A stretch of DNA of 64,000 nt, taken from the NCBI GenBank assembly GCA_024291935.2, contig CM044313.1, positions 82,397,001 to 82,461,000 of the forward strand, given 5' to 3'. Positions 10,215 to 23,002 of the stretch are shown here, one piece after another. The translations under genes and the position numbers were made by a program. The notes below the pieces were generated by a model. That model searched no databases. It saw nothing but the letters and a program-made list of their open reading frames with translations, and was not told where the DNA came from. Position 1 is the first letter of the stretch. Every line of letters starts with the position of its first letter. This DNA is from Okapia johnstoni. Lineage: Eukaryota > Chordata > Mammalia > Artiodactyla > Giraffidae.

Positions 10215-13200
10215 CTTTAATTTTTAGGAACTAATTGTGTATTTGTGAGATGTTATAAATGTATTTTCCTACATTTCCTTTTGTCTTTTTTACTTTGTTG
10301 ATGCTTTTGCCATGGGTACTTTAAAAAAAACTTATGTAATACAATTTATCCATATGTATTTCTTCTAGATTTTGAGCAGTAGCTGGAAGCTTTTCCACCC
10401 ACCCTCTGCCCCCAAATCAGGTTATGGAGGTATTCACTACTATTTTCTTCTAAGTGCTTTATATTGTTTCATTTTACATTTTAATCTCTCATCCATTTGG
10501 AGTTAATTATGGTGTGTAATATGAAGTATGGGTCCAATTTTGTTTTTCTAAATGACTGTCCAATAGTTTTTAATACTAATGATTAAATTGCCCATCTTTC
10601 CTTCTTATACTGAGTACCATCTACTTTGGAGAAATGTCTGTTTGGGTTCTTTGCCCTTTTTTTAACTGGATTATTATTTTTTTGCCGTTATATGAGTTCT
10701 TTATGTACTTTGGATATTTACTGCTGATCAGGTACATGATTTAAGATAGCACGTTTATCATATACTAGATTGCAGTGTATTCTTGAGTCTATTTCTGGAT
10801 TTATTTATTCTCTTGGTCTGTTTGTTCACGTACCAGTATCACATCATTTATCTAGAGGCTGGCTGTTGATGAATTCCATAAATTCTGATATATGGTATTT
10901 CCATGTTCGTTTGTCTCAGAAAATTTTTTTAATTTCTCATTTAATTTCTTGTTTGATCAGTTTGATATTTAAGATGATCTCCGTGTCACATGAAAACTGG
11001 AAAATTTTCTTGTTCACTTCTACATTATGTATGATAGTGCCGAACACCAATTTTTAGGTATCCCATTATAAATGCTTATCTTTTACCCTTCTTTATATAC
11101 TGTTAAGCAGTTTGAAGAATACCCTTGATGATTGACCTGCAAATGCTTTTTCAGAAATTAAAATAGATCATGTATCCTGTTTTGCTTTAAGCCACACACC
11201 CCCTCAGGGAATTCCCAGTTGATTAGAATCGTACTTGTAGAATGCTCGAAGTCTGTCTTTTTCGTTGTGCAGATGAGGAAGTGAGGACTCAAAGAGGACA
11301 TAAAATGACCTGCCTAACCCCCCCACCCCCCAAAGTGTCCTTGCGGCTGTGGGCAATATTCAGGGTTATCCACGTCTGGTAGGCTGATTCTTCTTACATC
11401 TCAGAAACACTCTTTGAAGGTAATTCAACTCCTCATTCAGTTTCTTGTTACAGGTTTTATTCTGATTTTGTATTTCTTCTTCAGTTGGTTTTGGTAATTG
11501 CTGTTCATCCAGCAGTTTGAACATTTTGTCTAAATTGTCTAAATTTATTGGCATAAAGCTGTTTATAGTACTTCCTTATAATCCTTTAAATTTCTGTAGG
11601 ATTGGAAATGATGTTCCTACTGTTTTTTTATCTTGGTACTTCGTGGATCTTTTGTCCCTCTCCTTCATCTCCATACGCCTGTTTTAACATTGATCTTTTT
11701 AAAAGAAACAAGCTGGCTTTATTGACCTTTTTCCCTCTTATATTTTTCTGTTTTGCATTTCATTGATTTCCATGCTAAGCTTTATCATTTCCTTCTCTTT
11801 GATTGCTTTGGATTTAGTTTGCTCTTTTTCTAATTTCTTAAGGTAGACGATTAGGTTGTTGATTTGAGATCTTCTGTAATACAGGTATTTAATAAAGAAG
11901 ATGTCTTCCTAAACACTGCTTTAGCTGCACCCTGTAGGTTTTTATATTTTGTGTTTTCATATTCTTTTGGTTCAGAGTACTTCTTCCTGCTTTCTGTAAT
12001 TCTTTGAGCCATGGATTATTTCTCACGTGGAGATTTTTTGCATTTTATTCTGTTGCTTTAATTCTGATTTAATTCTCTTGGAGTAAAGCATTTTCTGTGA
12101 TTTCACTCCTTTTAAATTCATTGATTTGTAGGCTGGCTTATGAGGTATCTTGGAAAATATTTGTGTGCTTGAAAAGAAAATGTCTTTTACTGTTGTTGGT
12201 TGGAGTGTTCTATAAATGACATTTAAGTCAAATTGGTTGATATTGTTGTTCAATGCTGTATCTTCGGTTGTTTTCTCTAGTTGTATCATATTGTTTAATG
12301 CTGTATCTTTGTTTTCTCTCTAGTTGTATCAGTTAACAGTGTGGTCTTCAACTACTATTACTGTGTTGTCTGTTTCTCCTTTTTGTTAGTTTTTGTGTCA
12401 TGTATTTTGGGATTCTTTTGTTAGGTGTGTATGTGTGTAATAGTTAAATCTTCCTGATGGTTAACTTTGTTATCATTATGAAACATTCCCCTTTGTCTCT
12501 CTCAGTTTTCCTTATTCTGAAGTCTACTTTGTCTCATGTTAATATATCTATTCCAGCTTTCTTTGGATTAGTGTTGCCCTGGTTTTTAAAAAAATTCATC
12601 CTTTTAAACGTGTTTGTGTCTTTGAATCTAAACTATCTCTTGCAGACAACATAGGTATGGTTAAATCTTTTATCCAGTCTGTGAAACTTGACCATCAGAG
12701 TATCTGATCTAGCCCACACATTTAATGTGATTACAGATAGAGTTGGATTTACACCAGCCACTGTGCTCTTTGTTTTCTGTGTCAGATGTCCTTTTTGTCT
12801 CTCTCTTCCTCTTCTACCGTCTTTGTGGTAAATGGACAAATAAAGTTATACTGTTTAAGTTTCCCTACTCCTCCCTTTCTTCCACCTTCCCTTCCTCCCT
12901 GCATACCTATATCCATTGGAGTTTTTTCCTTAGTCTTCTTTAAAGTAATACTCATTTAATTCTAGCAAAATACAGAAACTTTGCTCCAGTATATCTTCAT
13001 TTACCCCTTTCCTTTGTTCATTATTGTCAGAAATATTACAAGTTTACATAACTCACTACTGTTTTATACTTACTATTTTATGCAATCTTTTGCTTTTAGG
13101 TGAATTTTTAAAGGCAAAAATAGAAAATATATAGTCTTTCTTGTTCATTTACCTTTATATCTATCTTTTCTTTATATGGATTTGAAATACTGCCTGATAT

Positions 13201-13649
13201 TAATTTACTTTCAATCAGCAGGACTTCTTTTAGTATTGCTTATAAGGCAGATCTGCTAGCAACAAATTCAGCCTTTGTTTACCTGTAAATGTCTTTTTCA
13301 TCTTCAGCTTTGAAGAGTATTTTGCTGGGTATAGGTTCTTGGTTGATAATTTGTTTCTTTTAGCACTTTGAATATGTTATCCTAATGCCTTTTGGTTTCC
13401 AGTATTTCTAGTGAGAAGTTATTTGGTAATTGTATTGTTCCCTTAAATGGGATAAGTTGTTTTTTTCTTGTTCCTTACCCAGTATATAATATATTCTCTT
13501 TGTCTAATGTCAGCAGTTTGACTGTGATGCATCTGAGTATGATGCTCTGGATCTCCGTATTTGGGGAAGTTTTTAGTTGTTATTTTTTCTGCTTTCTCTT
13601 TTTGAGACTCTTGTCACTACTGAGAGGCTTGCTTAAACACTACTCTCTG

Positions 13650-13852
13650 AAGTGAAAGTGAAGTGCAAGTTGCTCACTCATGTCTGACTCTTTGCGACCC
13701 CATGGACTGTACAGTCCATGGAATTCTTCAGGCCAGAATACTGGAGTGGGTAGCCTTTCCCTTCTTAAGGAGATCTTCCCAACCTAGGGATCGAACCCAG
13801 GTCTCCTGCATTACAGGCAAATTCTTTACCAGCTGAGCCACAAGGGAAGCCC
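13650..13852 (-). mobile_element. Bov-tA SINE
   Basis: It reads on the minus strand from gggcttcccttgtggctcag to the A-unit end near gaagtgaaagtgaagtg. It lies inside older antisense L1. Confidence 0.92.
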
Positions 13853-14011
13853 ACTGAGGCTTTTCCTATTTTCTTCATTACTTTCCATCTTGTTCTTTAA
13901 ATTCAAATTCAAGTTCATTGACCCTTTCTCATCTCGCATCTACTGTGAACTCCTCTAGTAAACTTTTCACTGTAGTCATAGTGTGTGTGTGTGACATATA
14001 CACACTGCTAT

Positions 14012-14355
14012 ATTTACTTATTTTTGGCTCTGTTGGGTCCTTATTGCTGTATGCAGGCATTCTCTAGTTGTAGAGAGTGAGGGCTACTCTCTAGTGTGGT
14101 GCATAGGTTTCTCACTGTGGTGGCTTCCTTTGCTGTGGAGCATGGGCTCTGGCACACAGGCTTCTTAAATTGCAGCACTTGGGCTTAGTAGTTGCAAGTT
14201 GCTGGCCCTAGGGCACGTGGGCTTCAGTAGTTGTGGCACAGGAGCTCATTAGCTGTGGCTTGCAGGCTGTGGAATCTTCCTGGACCAGGGATCAAACCTG
14301 TGTCCCCTGCATTGGCAGGTGGATTCCTATCTGCCATGCCACCAGAGAAGTCCCA
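14012..14355 (-). mobile_element. CHR-1-type SINE, long form
   Basis: The minus-strand head gggacttctctggtggcatg starts at 14355; the long body includes tgaagcccacgtgccctagg. Possible short flanks agtcata (around 13975 and 14357). Confidence 0.82.
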
Positions 14356-16000
14356 GTCATACTTTTTTCCTTTGGACAGGAAAAAGAAGACCTTTATTCC
14401 CTTATTTTCAAACAGATGGTTGCTAGTATAGCGTTTATGAGTTTTGACAGATATATCATAGTTTCCCAGTTACTTTCAGATAGTAACACAACTTTTATCA
14501 TGCATTAACCAGGGAAACAAGACGTTTTAACCTTTTCCCAAGTACATCAATGAATCCATCCATACGTACTTCTTTCTTTCCAGCAATTTCTACACATGTT
14601 GATTAGTTTTTCTTCCTCTTTTTCTCCTCCCCAGTTATTTTTGGATCTACCGTCCATATAGGACTTAATAATAGAGAAGGACGACAGTGATCTCTTTTAT
14701 TCTTGGACTTCGGTTAGATCATTTCCTTGAAGAGATACTTCATTCTAGAACTAGCTGAACATGTTTTACTTCAAGAATACAAAAGAAACCTAAAATAAAC
14801 TTTTTTCAATGAAGTATATAAAATAGGCATTAGCTCCTCTTTTTTTTTTTTATTTAAAGAATTCCTGAAAATAAAAGGTTGAAAAAGAAAACAGTGGAAA
14901 AAATAAGAGTAATTACATTTTATGGTTCATTCAGGGATACTTTTTAACTGAAGAATTTCATTCTCTTAACTGAGGTTCTATATTTGATGAATCATTATTT
15001 TTATTAATGAGTCATTGTCATTTTTCCCACTAATTCTTTAAATATGATTTCCTTTAGTTCTTTACTCATTATTTGATAGGGTGCCCCTCAGTTTGGATTT
15101 GATGAATAAGTAAATTATTAATGTGTCTCTTAGAGTGTGTGTATTTTCTGTCTTTTAAGGTTAACGATGTTGGGATTTCATTTGCTTCTAGTTAGATGAG
15201 ATTAATTGGAATGTGGCACTTAATAATCACAAGCCCTAACTTGCTGTCTGACAGATAGCTTCGTTTTGTTGATGGGACTGCTATTTGTTTTTGGTAAGCC
15301 ACTACCCTTGTCACAATCACACTTACTGGTGTTCTGATAACAACTAAAGGTTACATTTATACAAATTTGAATTCCTTTGCCATGCATAATATTTTTGTAG
15401 CCTGTGATGAATCTTTTAGTTACAGTTTGTATACACAGACTTTTTCAGATACCACTGATTTAATATTTCATTAAATTCCTTTTGGCATTACTAAAAGTTA
15501 GCTGCTTGTAAGAACAGAAATCTCTGCAAGTAACCTTTTCTCTGCAAGGAAAGGAGATACAGGTGAATCTCATGGAAATAAGGTTTAGAGGTACAACCCA
15601 AAGATACAGGCACACTTCTGTTGTTAGGATGCTTTTCTCTGTGTCTCTATGTGTGTGTCTGGGACTGCCTTACATTGTGTGTTCTCTCATTTCTGCATAG
15701 CTCTCTTCTGTTCCTTTCTGTTTATCATCATTCTCTGGTTGCATTTGTGCAGAATGGCCAGTGACTTCTGAATCCACATAACCAGTTACATCTGTATTGT
15801 CCATGCGCACCTAAATGATGCAGCCTGTGTGTGCCAAGTTCAGATTCCCAGGAGGAAAACTTTAACGTACCCATCCTGGTTCAGTTAGATTTGGCAGAAT
15901 ACAGTCATCCCTTTCTGTAAAATCTGTAGAGGGCAAGCTTTCTAAAAGGTGGATGTGAGCCAAGAGTGGTCTCAATAGTACAACTTTTGGAGTGAGTTGG

Positions 16001-16219
16001 TGTGTGCATGCTCAGTCGGTTCAGTCATGTCTGACTTTGTGACCCTATGGACTGTAGCCCACTAGGCTCCTCTGTCCATGAGTTTCTTCAGGCAAGAATA
16101 CTGGAGTGGGTTGCCATCCCCTCCCAGGGATCTTTCTGATGCAGAGATCGAACCGTCGTCTCTTGTCTCCTGCATTGGCAGGCAGGTTCTTTACTCCTAG
16201 TGCCACCCATAGTAAATCC
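16001..16219 (-). mobile_element. Bov-tA SINE
   Basis: On the + strand it runs from tgtgtgcatgctcagtcggt through ggcaagaatactggagtggg to tttactcctagtgccaccc. It has an internal gap near gtctcttgtctcc. Confidence 0.9.
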
Positions 16220-17123
16220 CAAATGTTTTTGGAAACCTGATATTTTCTTTTGCTGAGGAAAGTCTGTGTAGAAAGCCATTTCTGAAACAGTGGTCACAAC
16301 AGAATTAATATATACAGATATGTTGTTTTTAGTCATTTCATTTGGAAATACTTTGTGCATAAAAACAGAAACATGCTCGTAAAATATGAAAACTGTTCTG
16401 TGTACCTTGTCCATATATTAACAATGGTCAGTTTTCAACAACAAAAGGCTTCTGGTTAAATATTCTGGAACTCGAAAGTTGAATGATGAGAATTCAATGT
16501 TAGCATGTTTAGGGGCCCAGTGAACATTTCCCTTTGAAATCCTCCCAAGTGGAGCCACTTGAGAAGAAAAAGGGAATCAGGCAAATAAATAAAGATCCAA
16601 GTAAATTTTATCTCATCGCTGAGAAAAAAGTTGTGTTGGAGGTTGTTGCTTAAATCTGCAGTAATGTCAGGTTTCCTGTATGTATTCTCTGTCCGCTACG
16701 TTTAGATCTTGGAACTGCCCACTGGGGGAAGGATTGTGTCTGCAGAGCTTGTCCCTGGGGGCATTGCCTCATTCGTTCCTGTGCCTTCATTCTTTCTGTT
16801 CTGCTCCTTGCTTCTGAGTGGCATACTATATGATAAAGGTCATATATCCCACTTAAAGTTACAAGCTTCTCGTGAGGTCTGCCTAAAGATGGGCCATTTG
16901 TCTGAATCACAGATGCTGAGTGTTACCAAAAGCGTAAGATTGATGGGAGCACTCTGTAGTCAGTTTAGCTGGCATTCTGTTGGGCAAGTCTCCACCTATC
17001 TGGTTATCATTAGTTGTTATAATTAAATTTTGGTAAAAGGAAAGTAGAGGTGCTTTGAATTAGTTTCCAGGGCCTTCTGATTGTCTGCATCTTGTATTCT
17101 AGTCTTGATTTTGTTGAAGGGTT

Positions 17124-17330
17124 GGGCTTCCCTGGTGGTTCAGACAGTATAGAATCTACCTTCAATGCAAGAGACCCGGCTTCGATCCTTGAGTTGCAAA
17201 GATCCCCTAGAGGAGGAAATGGCAACCCACTCCAGTATTCTTGCCTGGAGAATTCCATGGACAGAGGAGCCTGGCAGGCTACAGTCCGTGGGGTTACAAA
17301 GAGTTGGATGTGACTAAGTGACTAACACAC
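17124..17330 (+). mobile_element. Bov-tA SINE
   Basis: It starts gggcttccctggtggttcag and ends tgactaagtgactaacac; both units are present. Confidence 0.93.
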
Positions 17331-17815
17331 TTGTGAGCTGCACATGGTATGACTTTCAACATGTGCCTGATTTGATTTTCTAGCATTTCAGCTCCCCAGG
17401 ACAGCCATATTAGGGTCTTCATGGGACCATCTGTTCTTGAATGTTTCCCCTTGTTTTGGACCCATGCCTAATGAAATCCTGTTTCTCTGGATTCTTGTGG
17501 GGGTAGTGTATGATCCACCTCTACTTGGCATATCTCTGCCTCTTCCATTCTTGTATTTTAGAAATAGCTGATTCTGATCCTAATCTTAAACTTGTAGGGC
17601 CCCCAAATAGTTTTTTTTGTGGTTCTCTAACCTCCGTCAGGACCCAGAAGTTGAGTCTTCTGCCGTGAGTAGGGGACATCCTCAAGATCTGTGGCTACTG
17701 GTATCCCTAATGCAGCGCTGCTGCTTTGTCACTAAGTTGATTGCCTGGCCAGTGGTTCTCCCTTCATGTGACCCTGAACTTTGAGTGCTAGTACTCTATT
17801 TTTGGATTAAACTAG

Positions 17816-18266
17816 GATAGTCAAAGCTATGGTTTTTTTCAGTAGTCGTGTATGGATGTGAGAGTTGGACTATAAAGAAAGCTGAGTGCCAAAGAATTGA
17901 TGCTTTTGAACTGTGGTGTTGGAGAAGACTCTTGAGAGTCCCTTATACTACAAGGAGATCCAACCAGTCCATCCTCAGTCAGTCCTGAGTGTTCATTGGA
18001 AGGACTGATGCTGAAGCTGAAACTCCAATACTTTGGCCACCTGATGCGAAGAACTGACTTCATTGGAAAAAACCCTGATGCTGGTAAAGGTTGAAGGCAG
18101 GAGGAGAAGGGGACAACAGAGGATGAGATGCTTGCGTGGCATCACCGACTCGATGGACATGGGTTTGGGTGGACTCCGGCAGTTGGTGATGGACAGGGAG
18201 ACCTGGCGTGCTGCGGTTCATGGGGTTGCAAAGAGTCGGACACGACTGAACGACTGAACTGAACTG
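17816..18266 (+). mobile_element. BovB 3'-end fragment, 450 bp
   Basis: It encodes pieces of the polymerase C-terminus ([34 protein letters not shown]) in shifted frames and ends tgaacgactgaactgaact. Frame breaks show it is dead. Confidence 0.92.
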
Positions 18267-18699
18267 CCTTTTTGACAGATATGGTATAAGATTTTTACTA
18301 GAGCAAAAACACATTTCATGCCCTGAATATATAACCGTCCTGTTTAGACCACAGGTTCTTGGAATTGTTACAGGAGTGGTGTTTTATCTGAGGACAAATC
18401 CCTGGGGTGGTGTGGTGTTACCTGGTCTGGTGAAGTCTTTCGCACTGAGAAGTCATGTAGACTGGTGGTCTGCCTAGATTTGGATGTTCAATCAGCCAGT
18501 TTGTACCAAGTTTAAAGGCTCCCAGTAACTGAAAAGTTAGACCCTAGTTGTTCATTCCACTGCTATGCACCTGTGAAGCCTGTACCACATGTCTGTTCTC
18601 TCTTCCATGGGTTTAGGTTAACTCAGTAGCTATAATACTGTATTTCTTTCAAGATACCATCTATTTTTAAATGCATCCCAATACCAGAGATACAACTTC

Positions 18700-18782
18700 T
18701 CCCCCTCAGTTTTATTGAGAAATAATTGACATACATCACTGTATAAATTAAGGTGTACAGCATCATGGTTTAATTTACATAT
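18700..18782 (-). repeat. L1 3'-end remnant
   Basis: cagttttattgagaaataat then tgacatacatcactgtataa is the reversed 3' end of an older L1. Confidence 0.5.
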
Positions 18783-18861
18783 GCAAGCATACCTTATTTT
18801 ATTGTGCTTTGCTTTACTGTGCTTCACAGATACCATATGTTTTACAAATTAAAGGTGTTTT

Positions 18862-19184
18862 AAAATTAGCAATAAGGGGACTTCCCTGGTGGTCCAGTGG
18901 TTAAGAACCCACCTGCCAATGTAGGTGACATGGGTTCGATCCCTGGTCCGGGAAGATTCCACATGCTGAGAGGCAGCTAAGCCTGTGTGCCACAACCACT
19001 GAAACTGGCACACCGTAAAGCCCATGCTCCGCAACAAGAGAAGCCACTGCAATGAGAAGCCCGTGCAGTGCGATTACAGAGTAGCCCCTGCTTGCCTCAA
19101 CTAGAGAAAGCCCACGCACAGCGATGAGGACTCAGTGCAGCCAAAAATAAACAAATAAAAAAAATTAAAAAATTAGCAATAAGG
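18862..19184 (+). mobile_element. CHR-1-type SINE with 16-bp duplication
   Basis: The body (18878-19168) runs from gggacttccctggtggtcca to an A-rich tail. aaaattagcaataagg at 18862-18877 and 19169-19184 is a perfect 16-bp target-site duplication, the longest I found in the window. Confidence 0.96.
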
Positions 19185-19706
19185 AATTTTAAAACTATAT
19201 ACATTTTCTTTTTTTTGGTTAGTCTATATATTAACTTTTATGTGCACTGGGAAACCATAACATTTGTGTGACTCATTTCTTGTGATACTGGCTTTGTTCC
19301 TGTGGTCTGGAAACAATTCTGTGATATCTCTGATATTTACCAAACCGAGGTAGGCCTGTATGGTGAAATGATTACCACAGTAAGTTTAGTTAACTTCCAT
19401 CATCTCATATAGAGACACTAAACTTACGTTTGGAGTTCAGTGAAATGTAATTGTAAGGTTAGCACTGGAGATTAAAAGATGGAAGTGCTCTTTAGCACTT
19501 GGCAGAGTCTAAGCTGGTGCCCCAGCTTCAGTAGTTTTGCTTGTGTGTGTTGTGACATGGATTCACTGCACAATCTTGCTGACCTAGGTCATGACCAAAT
19601 TCAGTTGGCTCTTTCCAGTGTACTGCTTTCTAATATACTTAATTCTCAAGGATGGCATTGCCACCATCTTACCCAGTAATATCATAAAATATTTTTGTTC
19701 ATCTCT

Positions 19707-19913
19707 GGGCTTCCCTCATGGCTCAGTGGTAAAGAATCTGCCTGCCAATGCAGGAGACGTGGGTTTGATCCCTGGGTCACGAAGATCCCCTGAAGGAGGG
19801 AATGGCTACCCACTTCGGTATTTTTGCCTGGAGAATCCCATGAACAGAGGGTGACGGGGCTAGTCTTTGGGTTTGCAAAAGAGTCAGACATGACTCAGTG
19901 ACTAAACAACAAC
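19707..19913 (+). mobile_element. Bov-tA SINE
   Basis: It runs from gggcttccctcatggctcag to gtgactaaacaacaacaac, with a diverged A-unit (gaacagagggtgacggggct). Confidence 0.9.
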
Positions 19914-20314
19914 AACTCCCCTTTTCTCTGCTGCTTCCAGCAACTTGCTTAATTCCTGATCATACTTTTATGATGTGGATTTTGGCAGGCGTCGTCAGCC
20001 TGCTTGGTATGGTTTTGGTGGCTTCATTGATCTTTGGAATATTGTGTAAGAGTCCCAGAAGCTTTGCTACAGAACTGTCCATGTCCATTTGTCTGTTTTC
20101 CCACGTGAAGTCAATTCTGTTTAAGCATGTGTCTTCAGTGTTAATGCCCAAAAGCCATTCACTAAATGTAGATCTTTAAAGTCCTGTTAAATACTCAATT
20201 TTGCTAACTTCTCAGGGCAGTTGAGGTTGAGGTGTATTTTGTTGTCTGCTAGCAAATGTAAGAGTCTCCCCTCTCCCTTTTTTCTAAGGTGAAGTTGATC
20301 ATTCTTTTATTTTT

Positions 20315-20471
20315 CATTGTTTATTGTTTTTAGCTGCACTGGATCTTTGTTGGCCAGGCACAGGCTTAGTTGCCCAGAGGCATGGGATCTTAGTTCCCCG
20401 ACCAGGGATCCAGTGCACACCCCCTGCATTGGATGGCAGACTCTTAACCACTGGACTGCCAGGGAAGTCCC
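20315..20471 (-). mobile_element. CHR-type SINE
   Basis: The minus-strand head gggacttccctggcagtcca is near-consensus; the tail appears as attgtttattgtttttagct on the + strand. Confidence 0.88.
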
Positions 20472-20868
20472 TAAGTTTCTAATAAGTACTGTTCATCAGA
20501 AATTTCCAGGCCTCAGAGACAGGGCATGGTCCTGTATTTCATCCATCACTGTCTTATGAGGTGTACTCTATTATTTATAGTTTGTAGAGGCTCACCTGGG
20601 AACTCTCATCTATATGTCCAGGCCAGTTGAAGCCAGATAGCTATAACTTTGATTTCATGTGAATCCATTTCTAGGCTTCCTAGAGCTTTAATTGTATTGG
20701 ATGGATATACAAGCCATGGATTTTACCTAACATCTGTAAGTTACTGGTCTTATTAACTACTTAGCTAATCTCTAGTGATCTTAATTTAACCAGATCCCTA
20801 AAACTAAGTTTAAAAGAATCCCCTCAAATCTAAACAGTATCTGCTTCCCCTGCCTCACATTTAAATCT

Positions 20869-21170
20869 GCTTCTTTATTTTTTATATAAATTAAAAAAAT
20901 ATTTATTTATTTATAAAGTACTTGGTTGTTTTGGGTCTTCATCGCTGCATGGGGTTTCTCTAGTTGTGATGAGCTGGGGCTACTCATCTTTGTGGCGTGT
21001 GGGTCTCTCATTGTGGTGGCTTTTCTTGTGGCTTTTCTCTAGGCATGTGGGCTTTAGTTGCCTATGGCATGTGGAATCTTCCTGGACCAGGGGTCGAACC
21101 TATGTCCCCTGCATTGGCAGGCTGATTCTTACCCACTCTACCACCAGGGAAATCCGGCTTCTTTATTTTT
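20869..21170 (-). mobile_element. CHR-1-type SINE with 14-bp duplication
   Basis: gcttctttattttt at 20869-20882 and 21157-21170 flanks a long-form body with the head ggatttccctggtggtagag on the minus strand. Confidence 0.92.
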
Positions 21171-21179
21171 AAACAAATC

Positions 21180-21306
21180 TAAAATATTTGGCTGCACTGG
21201 CTCTTAGCTTTGACATGTGTGATTTAATTCCCTGACCAAGGATTGAATCTGGGCTCCTGCATTGTGAGTTTGGCATGTTATCCACTAGACCACCAGGAAA
21301 GTCCCA
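21180..21306 (-). mobile_element. CHR-type SINE
   Basis: The head on the minus strand is gggactttcctggtggtcta; it lies almost directly after the preceding CHR-1, so this part of intron 1 is a SINE cluster. Confidence 0.82.
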
Positions 21307-21646
21307 TAAACCTGCTTAATGTTGATCTCCTTGTGGCTCCCTTAGTTTAAACTCTAATTTCCTCAAAGCCTTCATTCTCAGAAGTGGTAGCTTTGTCATT
21401 TAAGTTCCCGTGTCATTAGTGAAGTCCCGTGGACCATGATGGTCAGTCATTGTCTTAAATACAAGCTGCCCCCTGTGACCTGGCAGAGTACCAAGACTGA
21501 CCTCAAGAGAGTACCAGAACCCTAATTCTGGGCCCTCCTTTCTTCAAAGAATCCTTTGACCTGTTTTCCCTCCACCAAAATTGTATGTTATCTGATTCTG
21601 AGTCTTAGAACTAGTGACAGCTGCTGATTTCTCTTCAGAGTTTAGT

Positions 21647-21856
21647 ACTCAGTGCTCAGTCTTGTCCAACTGTTTGCAACCCTATGGTTGCCTGCCAGGC
21701 TCCTCTGTCCATGGAATTCTCCAGGCAAGAATACTGGAGTGGGTTACCATTTCCTCCTTCAGGCAGTCTTCCCAACACAGGGATTGAACCCACGTCTCTT
21801 GAGTCTTCTGCACTGGCAAGGCAGATTCTTTACCACTAGTGCCATCTGGGAAGTCG
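21647..21856 (-). mobile_element. Bov-tA SINE
   Basis: Both units are present, reversed: tgctcagtcttgtccaactg, ggcaagaatactggagtggg, and gattctttaccactagtgcc at the head. Confidence 0.9.
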
Positions 21857-22516
21857 AAGACTTTAGTAGTTGGCAACTCTTCATGGCTTTGTAATTTGGA
21901 CAGACCCAGTTGTTAGCTCTCAAAGAGTGCCTGTTTTCACTTGAGTACTCCCAAATCCCTAGATATCTGTCAGTTTCATTTTATCTGGCTTTTTTATCCA
22001 CCTTGGATGTTACCCTTAAATTTCTCTTGGGGTGGTGTATTGGAAGGTGCTGGAATCTGATTGCTTTACAGTTTGTTATTCAGAGTACTAGGCGTGGCCC
22101 CATGCCTAAGTTTTATGATATATTCATCTAAATTTAACCTTGTGTTTTTATCCTAAACAGCATTGAACAATATTCTAATTCTGCATGAGGCCTCATTGGA
22201 CTAGATTATTTTTCCTGAGCTTCTTCATTTGCCCATGTTATAACTGAATGAGTGAGCCCTGAAGTCTGAAAGGGCCTAATTAGCACATAACTTAGTGACT
22301 TCCAAAGTTACTTGTAAGAAAGTGGTGAAAAGACAGTAAGTTCTTGAAAATCCTAGTTTTATAATAATGTATATTACTTGTATTTTTTCAGTATTTTGAT
22401 TTTAATTATAGAAAGATATGAAAGGTAAAAGGCTTGAGAAATAGCTTTGGCTAAAAAATATTTATTTTCTTGACTCCAAAGTAAATTAACTCTTTTGTTT
22501 TCTCTTTTTTAAATAG

Positions 22517-22717
<201 letters not shown>

Positions 22718-22727
22718 TAATAGTTTT

Positions 22728-23002
22728 CTATTTTATTGAAGTGTAGTTGATTTACACCATGCTAATTTCTGCTATATAGTGAAATAATTCAGTTATATGT
22801 ATACGTACATTCTTTTTTTTTTTAAGTTGCAAGTTAAGTTTTATTGAGGACCTTACTGAAGACTATAGCTCAGGAGACAGCCTCTCGGATAGTTCTGAGT
22901 AACTGGTCCTGTACATTCTTTTCTATATTCTTTTCCATTGTGGCTTATCACAGGATATTGCATAAGTGTGCTGTGTTATGCAGTAGAACCATGTTGTTTT
23001 AC
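22728..23002 (-). mobile_element. L1 3'-end-like segment, split by an insertion
   Basis: tattgaagtgtagttgattt at the left and ttccattgtggcttatcaca on the right are the two halves of one reversed LINE 3' end. A related fragment lies at 63735-63850. Confidence 0.6.
22805..22922 (-). pseudogene. Small polyadenylated retrocopy of an unidentified transcript
   Basis: A 94-bp insert (22817-22910) lies between perfect copies of gtacattctttt (22805-22816 and 22911-22922). Read on the minus strand it ends with AATAAA (22845-22840), 17 nt later a poly(A) run, exactly as in a cDNA end. It is not a SINE I recognise. The source could be a host mRNA 3' UTR or the R-region end of an endogenous retrovirus transcript; I cannot tell which. 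Confidence 0.7.

Larger units (their letters stand above)
9490..13930 (-). mobile_element. Old L1 remains, antisense, interrupted
   Basis: Blocks typical of reversed L1 follow each other: cagccgtcaccactgttcat (3' end), ggagttaattatggtgtgta, caacaaattcagcctttg and agcactttgaatatgttatc (ORF region). All frames are broken. A CHR-type SINE (10074-10200) and a Bov-tA (13650-13852) interrupt it. I treat it as one or a few overlapping old insertions; exact limits need a repeat library. Confidence 0.7.
1..22516 (+). other. GOLPH3: GOLPH3 intron 1, 3' part
   Basis: No exon, RNA gene or second coding region was recognised. The stretch holds the repeats listed separately. The parts between them (for example 1380-2440, 2660-3300, 3540-4210, 4940-5740, 5890-6340, 8180-9480, 14360-16000, 16220-17120, 17330-17815 and 21860-22516) are A/T-rich single-copy-looking intron or remains of old elements I cannot name. 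A poly-C run sits at 5381-5390. Confidence 0.8.

Noticed and set aside
18862..19184. tRNA-like promoter boxes in SINE heads
   Set aside because: The tRNA-like heads of CHR and Bov-tA elements are fossil parts of SINEs; no free-standing tRNA gene was found.
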